DNA from: Mesostigma viride
Lineage: Eukaryota; Streptophyta; Mesostigmatophyceae; Mesostigmatales; Mesostigmataceae
Direction of reading: 5' to 3'
Length of the DNA stretch: 64,000 nt
NCBI GenBank assembly: GCA_009746045.1
Contig: RPFO01001075.1
Coordinates: 1,085,162 to 1,149,161, forward strand
Below are positions 1-10,610 of this stretch, one piece after another. Position numbers and translations under genes: made by a program. Position 1 is the stretch's first letter, and every line of letters starts with the position of its first letter. A model generated the notes under the pieces. The model had not been told where the DNA came from. It did no database searches and was given only the letters and a program-made list of their open reading frames with translations.

Positions 1-3000
1 GTTCTCCCGCTGGGGCCCTCGCCCGTGTCCGTGCGCCGCCAGTCCCACGCGCCTGCCCCGACACCTGCCTCCCCTGTGCGTGGTCGTGGGTCGCGCGCCG
101 GCTTGGCTGCCTCCTCCAGCGCCCCCCTCCCGGCCGTGGGGGCCGTCCCCGCGCCGGTCTTGTCCTCGGCTGCCACGAGCCCTGCTGACCGCCCGGCGGC
201 CGGCCCCGCCCTGGGTTCCGCTGCAGCTGTAGTTCCTCTGGCTGAGGGTGCTCCCGACCCCTCCCCCTCTCGACCCGGGCCGGCCCAACCGGGTGGGCGC
301 ACCCCCTCAGATGGCTTCCATTATTGCCAAGTCGATGGTCCCCTTGGTGACCCGTGTGGCGCGCGCCTGCCCAACCGGAATTCGTTGCTGGTGCACATTC
401 GGGCTTCCCACCCCCACATCACGGAGGCCGCCATGCGCGCCATGGACTGCTACCGCTGCCCGGCAGCCCATTGCCAGCGGATTTTTTCGATCCACGGGCG
501 GTACCAGCATGAGCGGCAGTGCCGCCGCCAAACCCCCCAGAACGGCCTGCCCGGCGGCCCGGCGGCCGCACCGGCCTCCCGGTCCGGGGCGGCCCCTCGG
601 TCGGCCCCTGCCCCTCCACCGGCATCGCAGGGTACGAGCGATCCGGGGGACCTCTCGGCAGGCTGGGCATTCCTGGCCACGCTCCCTTTTGCCGCCTGTG
701 CGCGCAACCCTTGCATGACGCTCCCGGACGTCCCTCACCGCGCCCGGAGCTTGTTTACGCGCTGCGCCCTGCTTTCCCTGGCCCGGATGCATAGTCACCC
801 TCTCGACGAACTCGGCCACAAGCTGTTTCTCGTCACCCCCCGGCTCCTCTTAGCGCCGTTGGAGCGGGGCGTGCGTGGCGTACAGGGTGCGGTCATCGCT
901 CGCTGCCGGCGGTTCCTCCTCGGGGATTGGGAAGGGCTGTGGGCGCTGCAGCCTCCGGCCTCCACCCGGGTGTCGGGGGCCGCCTCCTTTGCCCGGGTGG
1001 AAGCTGACGTCATGCGGTTGGTGAAGGTAGGTGAATTGAGCCGGGCCATGCAAAAGCTTGAACTGACCGCGTTGGCTCCCTCCACTCCCCCGACCCTGCA
1101 GGCTTTGCGCGACCTTCACCCCGACGAACCGGCCTTTGCGGTGCCCGCCCCGGCCACCCCCCCGCCCCCGCCTATTGTCCTGGACCTGGACATCTTCACG
1201 GCTGTGCTGAAGGATCTGCCGAACGCCTCCTCCACCGGCCCCTCAGGCTGGCGCTACGAGCACCTCTCCGTGATGGCGGGCCATGGCGGGGCGACCGCAC
1301 TCTTTGAGGCTGCCGCCGACTTGGCCGCGGGGTCCCTGGCCCCCGCGGCGCGCCCTTGGCTGGCTGGGGCACGCCTCATTGCCCTCCTGAAAGACGACGT
1401 CCCCCCGCCTGCTGGCCGCGTTCGTCCCATTGCTTGCGGCGAGGTCCTACGCAAGCTGGTGAGTAAGGTCATTTGTCGCCAAAAGGCCCCCGAGTTTCGC
1501 GCCTACTTCTGCCCCAACCGGAGTGATACTGAGGAGTCCGTCGCGGCCCAGCTTGGCGTCGCCACCAAAGGGGGCAGCGACATCATCGTGCACACAGTTC
1601 AGGCCTACCTCGAGACGCATCCGACCCATGTGGCGCTGAAGGTGGATTGCCACAATGCGTTCAATGCTGTCACCAAGGCTAGCATCTTTGAGGCCGTCGG
1701 CGAGGCGTTCCCTGACCTTCTTGCGTGGACAGCAGCCTGCTACGGCGAACCCACTCAACTCTCCTTCCTCATGGAGGATGGGACGTTCGCCGACATCGCT
1801 TCCCGCACGGGAACCCAGCAAGGTGACCCCCTCGGCCCCTTTTACCTGTCTGCCCCGCTGCACAAGGCTCTCCAAGGTGTCCACGCTGCGCACCCGGATG
1901 TCGTGCTCCTCGCCTACATGGACGATATCCATGCCCTTGGCCCGGCCGACGCTGTGGTTGCCGCCCTGGCTGCCCTTGAAGTGGCCATGGCGGCCATCAA
2001 CCTTCGGCTCACCCTCCCCAAGTGTGCAGTCTTTTCGCCCCAGGGGGACTGCTCTGGCTTCCCCGCGGCTATCCCGGGGGCATTGGCGCGGGCGCGTGGT
2101 TTCTCGTGCCTGGGCGTCCCTGTGGGTGACCCTGACTACGTCGAAGAGGAGCTCCGGGCCACCGTGGAACAGCGCACCCATGTCCTTGAGACTTGGGCGC
2201 GCCTCAAGGACCCCCAGACCAAAGGGCTCCTCCTGTGGTTTTGCGCCCACCCGCGGGTGGTTCACTGGCTCCGTGGCGCTCCCCCCCACTTGGTGCGGCT
2301 TGCCGCGGAAGGCCATGACGAGCGCATTCAGGCCGCCTTGCAGGTGCTCCTCCCCGGCCCTAGCCTGCCAGCTCACTCCATGCGCTTGGCCACCCTCCCC
2401 TGCCGCATGGGCGGGTGTGGGCTCACCCGCGCCGCCCGCCTCGCCCCCGCCGCCTTCCTTGGCTCTGTTGCTCAGGCCTGGGCGGAGATCCGCCGGTTGG
2501 TCCCCAGCGCCGTCAGCGCCATTCCCGACTTGGTCACCCCATCCCCCTTCCCCTTTGTGCAGGCTGTGCAGGATTCTTACCTCGGGATCCAGCAGGCTTG
2601 CGACCTCGTCCGCCCCGCTCAGGCCGTCCACCGTCGCCTGCCCCGGGGCACGCCCGGCGTGTCCACTGTCGTCAGTCCTAGTGTCTTCCCTGCCTGCGTT
2701 CATGAAAAACAACAAAAGACCTACGCGGGTATACTACACTGTGCCGACTGGATGGGTCTGCATGCGAGCTTGAACGATCAGGGGAAGGCTTGGCTTCACT
2801 CCGTTTCCCTTGAGGGGAGCGTGGGGTCCGCATTCCTGCGCGCCCTCCCCATGAGCCCTTTGTTCACACTGGTTCCGGCCCTTTACGCCATCGCTCTCCG
2901 CCACCAGCTCTTTGCCCCGCAACCTCTCATCACGGCGGGTGCGTCCTGCGGCAGCTGCGGGCTTGCTCTGGATACTACTGGGACGCACTACATCGCGTGC

Positions 3001-3414
3001 ATGGGTGGCCAGCAGAACCAGAACTGGTTCCTCTATCTCCATACCGCTCTCCTCCGGGTGGTGTGTGCCATGGTTCGGTCGGTCTTTCCCCACTCCACCA
3101 TTAAGTGCGAGGACGCGGATGGGGCCGCCCTCTACTCACCCAACCACCGCCCCGACATTACCGTGCTTGACTACGACGGGCAGGGTTGCCACCTGCTCAT
3201 CGATGTCTCCGTGGCTCGGCCGCTTTCCGGTCGCCACATCCTCCGGGCGGCTGTGGATGCCGGCGCTGCTGCCGCTGTGGCTGAGCGCGACAAGTTTGCC
3301 TCCTACGGCAATGTGGGGCCCCACCGGGTCATCCCCTTTGTCCTTGAGGAGTTCGGGGCCATGGGCCCCAAGACAGCGGAGTTTTTCCACGAGTGCTGCC
3401 AGCGCCGTGCATGA
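1..3414 (+). CDS. LINE-D copy 1: RLE-type non-LTR retrotransposon protein (5' end outside window)
   Basis: One long open frame enters from the left edge; no ATG is needed at its visible start (the first candidate is GTG at 25), so the true start lies upstream. Visible domains: two Cys/His zinc-finger-like motifs (about residues 100-170 counted from position 25); reverse transcriptase with motif A (KVDCHNAFNAV), motif B (GTQQGDPLGP) and catalytic YMDD (near 1915); then a C-terminal CGSCG...H...C knuckle (about 2948-3000) and an endonuclease-like core RPDI...LIDVSV...ERDKF (about 3150-3295). Zinc fingers, RT, knuckle and a PD-(D/E)XK-type nuclease in that order mark the R2/NeSL group of LINEs. 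Compared with copy 2 at 36.5-37.7 kb this copy has four extra bases just before its stop. Past the stop, another frame reads on to 3571 with WSSYWRQRLSLALTRTVADV, which is probably the original C terminus. Confidence 0.88.
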   Translation, partial: VLPLGPSPVSVRRQSHAPAPTPASPVRGRGSRAGLAASSSAPLPAVGAVPAPVLSSAATSPADRPAAGPALGSAAAVVPLAEGAPDPSPSRPGPAQPGGRTPSDGFHYCQVDGPLGDPCGARLPNRNSLLVHIRASHPHITEAAMRAMDCYRCPAAHCQRIFSIHGRYQHERQCRRQTPQNGLPGGPAAAPASRSGAAPRSAPAPPPASQGTSDPGDLSAGWAFLATLPFAACARNPCMTLPDVPHRARSLFTRCALLSLARMHSHPLDELGHKLFLVTPRLLLAPLERGVRGVQGAVIARCRRFLLGDWEGLWALQPPASTRVSGAASFARVEADVMRLVKVGELSRAMQKLELTALAPSTPPTLQALRDLHPDEPAFAVPAPATPPPPPIVLDLDIFTAVLKDLPNASSTGPSGWRYEHLSVMAGHGGATALFEAAADLAAGSLAPAARPWLAGARLIALLKDDVPPPAGRVRPIACGEVLRKLVSKVICRQKAPEFRAYFCPNRSDTEESVAAQLGVATKGGSDIIVHTVQAYLETHPTHVALKVDCHNAFNAVTKASIFEAVGEAFPDLLAWTAACYGEPTQLSFLMEDGTFADIASRTGTQQGDPLGPFYLSAPLHKALQGVHAAHPDVVLLAYMDDIHALGPADAVVAALAALEVAMAAINLRLTLPKCAVFSPQGDCSGFPAAIPGALARARGFSCLGVPVGDPDYVEEELRATVEQRTHVLETWARLKDPQTKGLLLWFCAHPRVVHWLRGAPPHLVRLAAEGHDERIQAALQVLLPGPSLPAHSMRLATLPCRMGGCGLTRAARLAPAAFLGSVAQAWAEIRRLVPSAVSAIPDLVTPSPFPFVQAVQDSYLGIQQACDLVRPAQAVHRRLPRGTPGVSTVVSPSVFPACVHEKQQKTYAGILHCADWMGLHASLNDQGKAWLHSVSLEGSVGSAFLRALPMSPLFTLVPALYAIALRHQLFAPQPLITAGASCGSCGLALDTTGTHYIACMGGQQNQNWFLYLHTALLRVVCAMVRSVFPHSTIKCEDADGAALYSPNHRPDITVLDYDGQGCHLLIDVSVARPLSGRHILRAAVDAGAAAAVAERDKFASYGNVGPHRVIPFVLEEFGAMGPKTAEFFHECCQRRA

Positions 3415-3787
3415 AGACCGCCTCGACCTCGAGGGTCAGACCGCCCCGTGGTCGGCCCGCACGTGGTCCTCGTATTGGCGGCAGCGTCTGTCACTCGCCC
3501 TCACTCGCACCGTGGCTGATGTGTTATTCCGCCGCACCCGGGCCGACTTTGTCGCGACCCATGCGGTCTAGATTCCTTCCAGGCCTGCATGGTGGGCCGG
3601 CAGCGCTGTTGCTGCGTGTAGTTTTGTGATGTATAGTTAGTTGTACCTTGTGCCGCTGGCGTGATCCTTGGATGTCTGTGTCAGATTACTATTAATTTCT
3701 TCAGGGTTATTCTCCCAGTTCTCGGGTTTTTCCTTATGTTGCATGCCTATCTCACCTCCGTAATCTATCATTCTCAATGAATATATA
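1..3787 (+). mobile_element. LINE-D copy 1, RLE-type LINE, 3' end at about 3787
   Basis: The 3' boundary is set by comparison with the minus-strand copy at 36501-37695. Both share the 3' UTR (about 3572-3787) up to TCTCAATGAATATATAT and then diverge. The flank just beyond is the start of a CACTA transposase reading frame on the minus strand, so the LINE is inserted in another transposon. The left half of the target and any target-site duplication are outside the window. Usual LINE length for this group is 3.5-5 kb, so most of the element is present. Confidence 0.8.
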
Positions 3788-3789
3788 TT

Positions 3790-4150
3790 TTTCACAGGGG
3801 CACGCATCATATACACGCATATCTAACCCTAAACCCTTCATGACTTTCTTGGCTTCTTTTACACTTTCTGGCAGAGAATTACCGGCTGGCAGAACTTTGC
3901 TGATGAAACTGAATACCTCATCCGCTAGGACAGCCGATGCAGAATGCCTGCCGAGTATAGATAAGAGCTCCAACGCGCTAGCTATGGCAGTGTTACTGGA
4001 TCCTGAATAAAGTGGTGTGTCTGCTGATATTTTGCCTACTGTAGCTGCGAAGTTTCTGGCAAACTCTTTTGCATCCTCCTCCCCGGTACCAGGCAGATGA
4101 TCGCCCCCCTCCTGTAAAAAATCATCTATGCTACAGTTCAAATCCGCCAT
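3790..4150 (-). pseudogene. N-terminal fragment of CACTA (En/Spm) TNP2-type transposase, cut by LINE-D
   Basis: Starts at ATG 4150 and reads about 119 residues before running into the LINE-D 3' end. The segment KVLPAGNSLPESVKEAKKVM, followed by KGLGLDMRVYDACPC, matches the region just ahead of the CPNDC motif in plant TNP2 / Transposase_21 proteins (typically LPxGNTLPxS..EAKK...LGL....ACPND). The catalytic part would lie left of LINE-D, outside the window. The ORF's final 13 codons belong to the LINE. About 270 bases upstream (4151-4420) hold no recognisable coding sequence; a terminal inverted repeat could not be identified with confidence. Confidence 0.65.
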
Positions 4151-4426
4151 TGTTAGTATTCAGGAATAAATAAGACAGTAAATGTAAAGTCACGGAAGGC
4201 CCCGCGTCAGACTTGATGCGAACTCCTCGTCGAAGCCACATCAGACCTCCACAGATGAGACAAACACGTTGTTTAGGTTGCGCGGTGCTCCCTCTGTCGG
4301 TAGGTGCCGTTTGGTGCCGCCGCGTCAATCGCGCGGACGCGTCAACACACTGCGGCTGACGTCGATGAGTGCCAACCGACGGCTTGGGTCACTTCTCTGG
4401 AGAACTTAATAAGGTAAGTTAAGTTA

Positions 4427-5160
4427 ATGCAGACCAGTGGTCGCACGCGTCGTGAACCGGCCAACGGCTCTCCTGCGAGAGAAAAAAAAGCGGGATACTG
4501 CATGAGTCGTCGGATCGGTGCAGATGGACGGTCACGATTTCAAGATGATGTATGCGTTGAATTTGCCGCGTCCACAGAACGTAGTCGTTGTTGCCATGGA
4601 GCCGCAAACACAGGCGGCCGACGCATTGACCCAGGTTCCAACTTTTCTACCCAACCGCCGTTGGGTAGTTACATGGCAGCAGAGCAGGATGGGCCTTACA
4701 AGGCCACAGATGAAGAGTGGCGCTCATTCCGTGTTAACAAGATCAGCGAGGAAGTCCCTTTGCCATTTGTCGCCGAGAGTAACCGGCTGGCAGTCCTCCG
4801 CAGCCAGATAGCGGTGCTATCGCGGAGGTACCTTCACCTTGGGGACCCAAAAGCTAAACAAGATGCTGCGTTAGTTGCCGCATGCAGTTGTCGATAGACT
4901 GCTAAAAATATGCGAGTTTGCGGGGGCATTAGCAAACTCAGTTTTTGAGTCAGCAACGCGGAGGTACGAGGAATTGCAGAAATTAAGTGGACCCCGCGAA
5001 GGCGGGCAAGGCTCCGGTATTCCAGCCGGCGCGGAAATTTGTAGCCGCCGAGCTGTCTCGATACTTGTCGAATTCGAAGTAGTAACAAGGCAAATAGCGG
5101 GAAGCGCGGCATTCGCAACCCGGACGAGGGGGGTGCCTTGGCCAACCTAACCAACCTGGA
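4427..5160 (+). pseudogene. degraded unknown coding region
   Basis: Not recognised. Protein-like segments occur in two frames: one around 4518-4640 (MQMDGHDFKMMYALNLPRPQ), one around 4680-4880 (YKATDEEWRSFRVNKISEEV, then LRSQIAVLSRRYLHLGDPKA) and one around 4884-4990 (VVDRLLKICEFAGALANSVF). The last two look like consecutive helical parts of one protein, but no single open frame joins them and no clear GT-AG intron explains the switch. It could be an old gene remnant or exons of a gene whose splicing I cannot resolve. The stretch 5160-5421 shows nothing further. Confidence 0.3.
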
Positions 5161-5421
5161 CACGCCAAAGGTATAGCTAAGCTCTACATTGGACTTATTC
5201 GAACTGAATGCTTTTCTTTTCCCGATGCAAAGGCAACCGAACTTCATGCATGCAATATTTTCTGATCCGGCAGCATTAGTATTGGAGTAAAATTGTGTAC
5301 TAATTGCCGCTAGCTTCGATGTCAAGTTCCTTCTTTTAATTGATTTGCTTGTCTTTGTTTCCCCACAATCGTCGTATCACTCGCACGATCGTAGGTGAAG
5401 GTCGGGGTGCCAAAGCCCAAG

Positions 5422-7902
5422 ATGGCGAAGACCAAGCAAGACAAGACTCACCTCGAGCCACAAGCCCCGGCCAAGGTATGTTACGGCAAGAAAGCATTCT
5501 GGCTACTAGCTTACTGTATGTCGTCGGCAAAGATTGTTGCTTTCCACTCTCCATGCTCGTGAACATGTTCTTTTTGAACCGTGGGTATTCGCGCGCCCTT
5601 AATTATATAAATCTGGTTAAGAAATGCAGTGACTGACAAGCCTAGAAAAAAAATTCAGTAATACTTGTAATGCATGCCAGCACCCCACCCCATTTATTTA
5701 TGCATGCCAGCACCCCACCCCATTTATTTATGCATGCCAGCACCCCGCCCCATTTATTTATGCATGCCAGCACCCCACCAACCTGTTACGCCCGCCGGCG
5801 GGCTCCGCTTTGCCTTTGCCATTTTCAAGCGCCCCCATGTCAGATGAGCAAATAGCTCAAGAAATCACGTCCTCTAACTTTTGTACCTAGTTGGTTGTGT
5901 CCGTTTCCCCGAAATTGTGGCATGCGCAGGTCGAGAACACCCTGACGCCCCAGCAGCAGGAAATCGCCCTCCTCCGCGCCAGGCTAGCTGCACTTGAACA
6001 ATCTGCAAAGCCGGCCTCAGCTTCAGAACAGTCGGTCGTCTATATCATGGCGCCGCCCCCTGTGCCACCAAGGAACCCTGTCCTTGCCGTGGCCGCTTCC
6101 CCCTCCGCCACGTCGGCTCCCCCCGCCGCAGAAACCGCGGCGCCGGCAGCCAAGGCCGCGGCGCCGGCAGCCCAGGCCGCGGCGCCGGCAGCCCAGGCCG
6201 CGGCGCCGGCAGCCCAGGCCGCGGCGCCGGCAGCCCAGGCCGGGTTCGCAGAAGAACAAAGTAGAGAAGAAAGCTGATGTGCCGCCAAAGAAACTCAAGA
6301 AGGAACGGGAGCCCCAAATCAAGAAGGAACGCGGTACCCCCCTCGACATGGGCCTGGCTCACTTTCTGCCGCAGCTCAGCCGCGTGGCCAACATCCGAAA
6401 GGATGCCCAGCCGAAAATCGGGATGTTCATCGCCGTGCGCTTTCTCCTAGAGGACCCTAAGAAGGACCAGGATGAGTGGATCTGGGAGTTTGGTAAAGTC
6501 TGCTCCATCAACAAGAAAAGGAAGATCCCACACTCAATCCTGTTCGTCGAGCATGACGGCGCAAGCAAGACTTACGAGCTCGCCCTCAACGACCTCCCCC
6601 AAGACGAGAACAGCAAGGAAATATGTGCTTGGGTGGCTCTAGCTTGATGCAGAGTGTACCCCGAGGACATGACGGCGTACCGAGTCCTCAAGCGGTCCCA
6701 AGCAGCCGTGAAGGCTGCTGCCTCTGTGGACCCCAACAACATGCAGGATCCGGTGAAAAAGAGACAGGTGGAGGAGTCCGCGCAGCAGGTGCCTGTGAAG
6801 CGTGCGAAGGGAGTTGTGGCTGGGGCTGCGGTGCAGGGCAGCGAGGCAAAGGCAGGGACAAAGGTGGTAGTCACCACGCCTGCTGTGGAGAAAGCCAAGG
6901 CGGAGGTTGCCACGGCGGCGGCGGCGCAGGCCAAGGCGGAGGTCGCCACGCCGGCAGCGGCGCAGGCCAAGGCGGAGGTCGCCACGCCGGCAGCAGCGCA
7001 GGCCAAGGTGGAGGTCGCCACGCCGGCACCGGCGCAGGCCAAGGCGGAGGTCGCCACGCCGACGGTGCTGTCGGTTGCGCCTGCTAAACTGGAATTCAGC
7101 GACGTGGATATGGAACTCGAGCCGGATTTGAAGGAGGCAGAGCGAGAACTGGCCAGGCTAGAAGCCCTCCTAGCAAAACAAAAGGCCCTTGTTCGCGCCC
7201 GGCAGGGTACTGCGACTATCGACATCTCGACGGCAACGGGGATGACATCGGTAAGTATACCTTTTTAGTCGTGCCTAAAAATAAGTTGTTTGCATCTTGC
7301 ATGCATGCCATATTGGTGTTCATGTAATCATGGTAAATTATGTTGGCTGATTAGGTTTTGTTGTTTTTCCCCCTATGATTTCTGAAATTTTGTTCCGTTA
7401 TAAAAATCGCCATTTATTGATATAGCATCTTTTTTCTGCAATTAAGTTTTCCTGAACATCATTGATTTAGTTTATTTCCTTGTATGCCTCTTACTTGCAG
7501 GTAAACTGGACCGCCCAGGAGGAAGCTCGTGGTGGGAGGACTGACACTGAGGATGGCAATGACGATACCATGTCATCGGCGTCGAGCGTTGCATCACCAT
7601 CCAAGGTTAGCTGCACTGCTTTCATTTGGGGGGGAATTATAGGTGTCATGTTTTTGGCATTTGAAGCAATAGATGTTTATCTGCAAGGGCCTGTTTTTTT
7701 TCCCCCTCTTGCATGCATGGATGTGTGGAATTGTATATTGCTTGGTTTGATTTGCCATACACATTTGCTGCATGGATTGTTAGGTGGTGATGAGCTCAAG
7801 ATCCTTGTAGAACGCTTACATCTATGTCAAGGATCTGATTTCTTTTCCTCTTGCATATATTGTGTCGGTTTGCTTGATTTCTTGCAGGCACCACGAGAAT
7901 GA
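5422..7902 (+). CDS. unknown Ala-rich protein with coiled coil and KAEVATPAAAQ repeats, four exons, broken or recoded
   Basis: Proposed exons 5422-5475, 5930-7250, 7501-7605 and 7888-7902, all phase 0 with GTATGT, GTAAGT and GTTAGC donors and CAG acceptors; ATG at 5422, stop TGA at 7900. Order of parts: short Lys-rich start; a leucine-rich coiled coil (QQEIALLRARLAALEQ); an AAPAAQA array made of a 21-bp repeat (about 6130-6240); a compact domain (IGMFIAVRFLLEDPKKDQDE, then WIWEFGKVCSINKKRK) that could be a small beta-barrel reader; then five copies of a 12-residue AKAEVATPAAAQ-type repeat (36-bp unit, 6895-7065). Odd points: the frame changes by one base within the 21-bp array, and an in-frame TGA at 6645 interrupts an otherwise continuous frame. 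Either this is a recent pseudogene, or the assembly has an indel, or the TGA is read. Function not recognised. Confidence 0.5.
5670..5785. repeat. 30-bp minisatellite, 4 copies, in first intron of the Ala-rich gene
   Basis: The unit begins ATGCATGCCAGCACCCCACC and ends CATTTATTT. Four near-identical tandem copies lie within the 454-bp intron 5476-5929. The unit core resembles that of the large array at 43.3-44.7 kb. Confidence 0.9.
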
Positions 7903-7905
7903 AAT

Positions 7906-8257
7906 GGGAGCGGTCCCACTTTCAAGTCAGCATGTGACGCCCTGTCGAGCGGCCCGCTTTGTTAGCTAGCTGCCATATATAGTATTTGATGAAAGGCATT
8001 GAATGCCGAAGATGTCATAACGCCATAACAGACTGCATGTGTTGAACAGGCATTGAATGCCGAAGATGTACATAACGCCGTAACAGTGTTGAATAGTTGA
8101 ATCAACGGGTTCTTGCAGCTGTAAACAATTAAATTATTCAAACATTTAATGAAAAAATCATGATTGTTCGTGCTGTTTTGAACAGCGGTTGTTACTGGCA
8201 CTGCATGCATGTGTCTGCTGCCAGCATATTGTATTATGGCTGTGTTTCTCAGCGCTG
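7906..8257. other. intergenic stretch without recognised feature
   Basis: The only structure seen is a short direct repeat: GGCATTGAATGCCGAAGATG occurs near 7996 and 8050, each followed by an ATAACGCC..TAACAG segment. GGCATTGAATGCC is itself a small palindrome. No ORF or RNA gene is supported. Confidence 0.5.
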
Positions 8258-8572
8258 TGTTTTCTCACTTTTCTCACTTTTCTCACGTCCTGATTTTCTC
8301 ACTTTTCTCACGTCCTGATTTTCTCACTTTTCTCACGTTTCACACCTCCCGTTTTTCTCACTTTTCTCACGTCCTGTTTTTTGAGATTTTTCTCACGTTT
8401 TTCCCCTTTTTTCACCTTTTTGGGGCAATCTCACCCGGGTGAGAAACGTGTTTTCTCACCCATTCTCACCCTTTATTCTCACCTAAGTTTCTCACCCATT
8501 CTCACCCATTTCTCACCCTTTTTCTCACCTTTCTCACCCTTTTTCTCACCATTTCTCACCCATTCTCAAAGC
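8258..8572. repeat. TTCTCAC-rich simple repeat
   Basis: Irregular repeats of TTCTCAC with spacers of 3-12 bases fill about 315 bases on the plus strand (GTGAGAA on the minus strand). Two sub-blocks differ: the first carries TTTTCTCACGTCCTGA, the second TTCTCACCCATTC. Confidence 0.85.
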
Positions 8573-8584
8573 CGAGTTCCTAGT

Positions 8585-9026
8585 GTACCCTTTTGGGAAT
8601 GCCCTTGGGGCCAGGCCAGGTCAGAATGTGCCGCCCTGGCTGGCCAAGCCGCTGGGGGCCGGCCAGACCAAGGGCGGTGTCGACCTGGCTGGTGCGAGCA
8701 AGGTGTCCTACAAATGCTATCCTACGCTGCCTAATCTCGTCCGAAATACGAGGCATACCATGATACAAAGACTCTAATGAGGGGCGCTTGGAAAACCCTA
8801 CGTTCAGGACCTGGAGGAGCATCCTGTAAACCGTGCCGTTGAGCCTAGCTGCCAGTGTGGGTGCACATGAGTGTCCACGCCTCGGCGCCATACGTGAGCA
8901 CCGTGAGGACGAGGACCTTGAAGAGCATGCGCTTGCGGTGCTCGCCCATGGGCTGTTCGAGCGCCAGTACCTAGGTGTTGAGCGAACGGAGCCTGGCCCA
9001 GGCCAGGCCGATGCGGTCTTGTGCAC
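8585..9026 (-). mobile_element. LINE-B copy 1, RTE-like ORF2 C-terminal fragment
   Basis: The minus strand reads a LINE tail region with MLLQVLNVGFSKRPSLESLY and SDEIRQRRIAFVGHLARTSQ. This matches LINE-B copy 2 at 29.6-30.7 kb and, more weakly, LINE-A (KMLRKALNIPFGLHISNEDL). This is the conserved C-terminal segment that follows the reverse transcriptase in RTE/Jockey-type ORF2 proteins. It is truncated at both ends and abuts the TTAAT tail of LINE-A copy 1 at 9027. Confidence 0.75.
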
Positions 9027-9537
9027 ATTAATTAATTAATTAATAGACACGTGACTGCGTCACGTGAGCAGAAGTCCTCAGTGGGAGGGGAACATGGGGT
9101 GGAATGGATGGTATAAGCTATCTAGGTCCTAGTTACAGGGGTGTGGGCACCGCGGCCCGAATCGCTATGCCATGCCATACGCGGTCACACGCGGAGCCCC
9201 CACAGGCTTGGGGGTGGTCTCCTTTATCACTACTTGCCATCTATCCTTGCGCACCATCTGCCTCCATATTACAGACAAACCAGGAGGCTGCCCGGGTGTG
9301 AGCCCGTCACGTCTAGTGTGCACATGTCCATGCCGAGTCTATCACGAAAAGTCCACGGGTACGTGGCGGCCCTGCCGCGCGCGGCCGGGGGCACGCCAGG
9401 TGAGGACATATCGCCCAGGCTGGGCGGGCTTGGTGCATGCCAGCTAGTCTATCTGATGTATCTACCTGATCTGTGCGGGCCAGGTGCCCGGCTAGGCCCA
9501 GGCGCCTGTGCCTAATAATGTGGGAAACATAGGGCAA
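9027..9537 (-). mobile_element. LINE-A copy 1, 5'-truncated 3' end
   Basis: In element sense (minus) it starts within ORF2 (YVSHIIRHRRLGLAGHLART), continues through a roughly 380-base 3' UTR, then the hairpin CACGTGACGCAGTCACGTG (9048-9066), and ends in an ATTA-repeat tail (9027-9044). Other copies of the same 3' UTR lie at 30.7-31.3, 35.1-35.5 and 35.5-35.9 kb, so the boundaries are set by comparison. Confidence 0.8.
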
Positions 9538-9811
9538 TTAATTAATAAATAAATAAATTAATTAATTAATTAATTAATTAGGAACATAACTCCGTTGGGA
9601 GTATATGTAGCACATAGCCCAGAGAAGGGGCATATGGCCTATCATAAATTCTAAGCTACTTCCTGCAAGGGTGGGAATGTAAAGGACCCTTGCTCTAGGT
9701 GCACCAGGGCACTTGCATCCCCATGATCTTCAAGCTATGCCCAGCGAAGGGGGAGCCTGTCATGGGGGGGAAGATCAGCATAGCTATACAAAAAAGCTAG
9801 GGCATGGCGTC

Positions 9812-10610
9812 ACATAGCAGCAATCGGCGGCACGCTGACTGCTGAACTTCCTCACGTTTCCACCGCCGCCGCCTCCACCTCCACTGCCATTTCCGCCTCC
9901 ACTGCCGACATCAAAGCCCAGCTCCTCGACCTCGACCAACGCCTTCAAGCCACCGCCAACGCCCTTGAGAGCTTGCATGACACCGCCGGCCTCACCGCCC
10001 AAGCGGTGAAGGACATCGCCGCCCAGCCGGCTCCTGCTGGCCCGGCCGGCGATGCTCCCTCCACCTGGGCGGACTTGCTTAAGCAGCACACCACCTCCAC
10101 CACCTCCACCATCTTGGCACAACTCAAGCAACAAGCCCTCGACTTTCGCAAGGAAGCCGACATCGCCCGGCGCAGCCACAATGTCATCGTCAAGCACTTC
10201 GACCAGCAGGCAGGTGAGACCTCCACGAGCCTTCTTGAGGCATTTAAGCGCGCCATTCTTGCCCCCATGTTACTCACTGGTGAGCTGGACATGTCGGCTG
10301 TCCGCCTCCCCCGCGCGCGGGGGAAGGCTGGCCCGGCACCCGTGCTCCTCACCTTTAAGTACATGGCGGACAAGCTGGCGTTCCTTAAATGCCGCAAGAA
10401 GCTCTCGGAGACTCGCTTCACGCTGGACGACGACTTGACCCTGGCCCAGCAACAGCGGCGACGCGAGCTATGGCCGACCTACCTTCAGCTCCGGCAGCGT
10501 CAGTGCAGGGGGGAAGCCGGTATACTGGAGGGGGGCGGTCATCCACGTTGACCACAAGCCCTGGCAGCCCCCTCGATCCTGCCACCTCAGACTAGGAATA
10601 TATATACCAG
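9812..10610 (+). pseudogene. family C ORF1, 5'-truncated copy
   Basis: Contiguous reading from GLTAQAVKDIAAQPAPAG through RRSHNVIVKHFDQQ, VLLTFKYMADKLAFLKCRKK and TLDDDLTLAQQQRR to WPTYLQLRQ. One frame change near 10510 separates it from the last part (YW..AVI.VDHKPWQ). It is the best guide to the RRM-like segment of this family in the window. It lacks the start of the protein because the insertion is 5'-truncated. Confidence 0.65.

Noticed and set aside
1447-2715. 422-codon minus-strand ORF inside LINE-D
   Set aside because: Shadow of the GC-rich RT frame; no domain, and copy 2 does not keep it.
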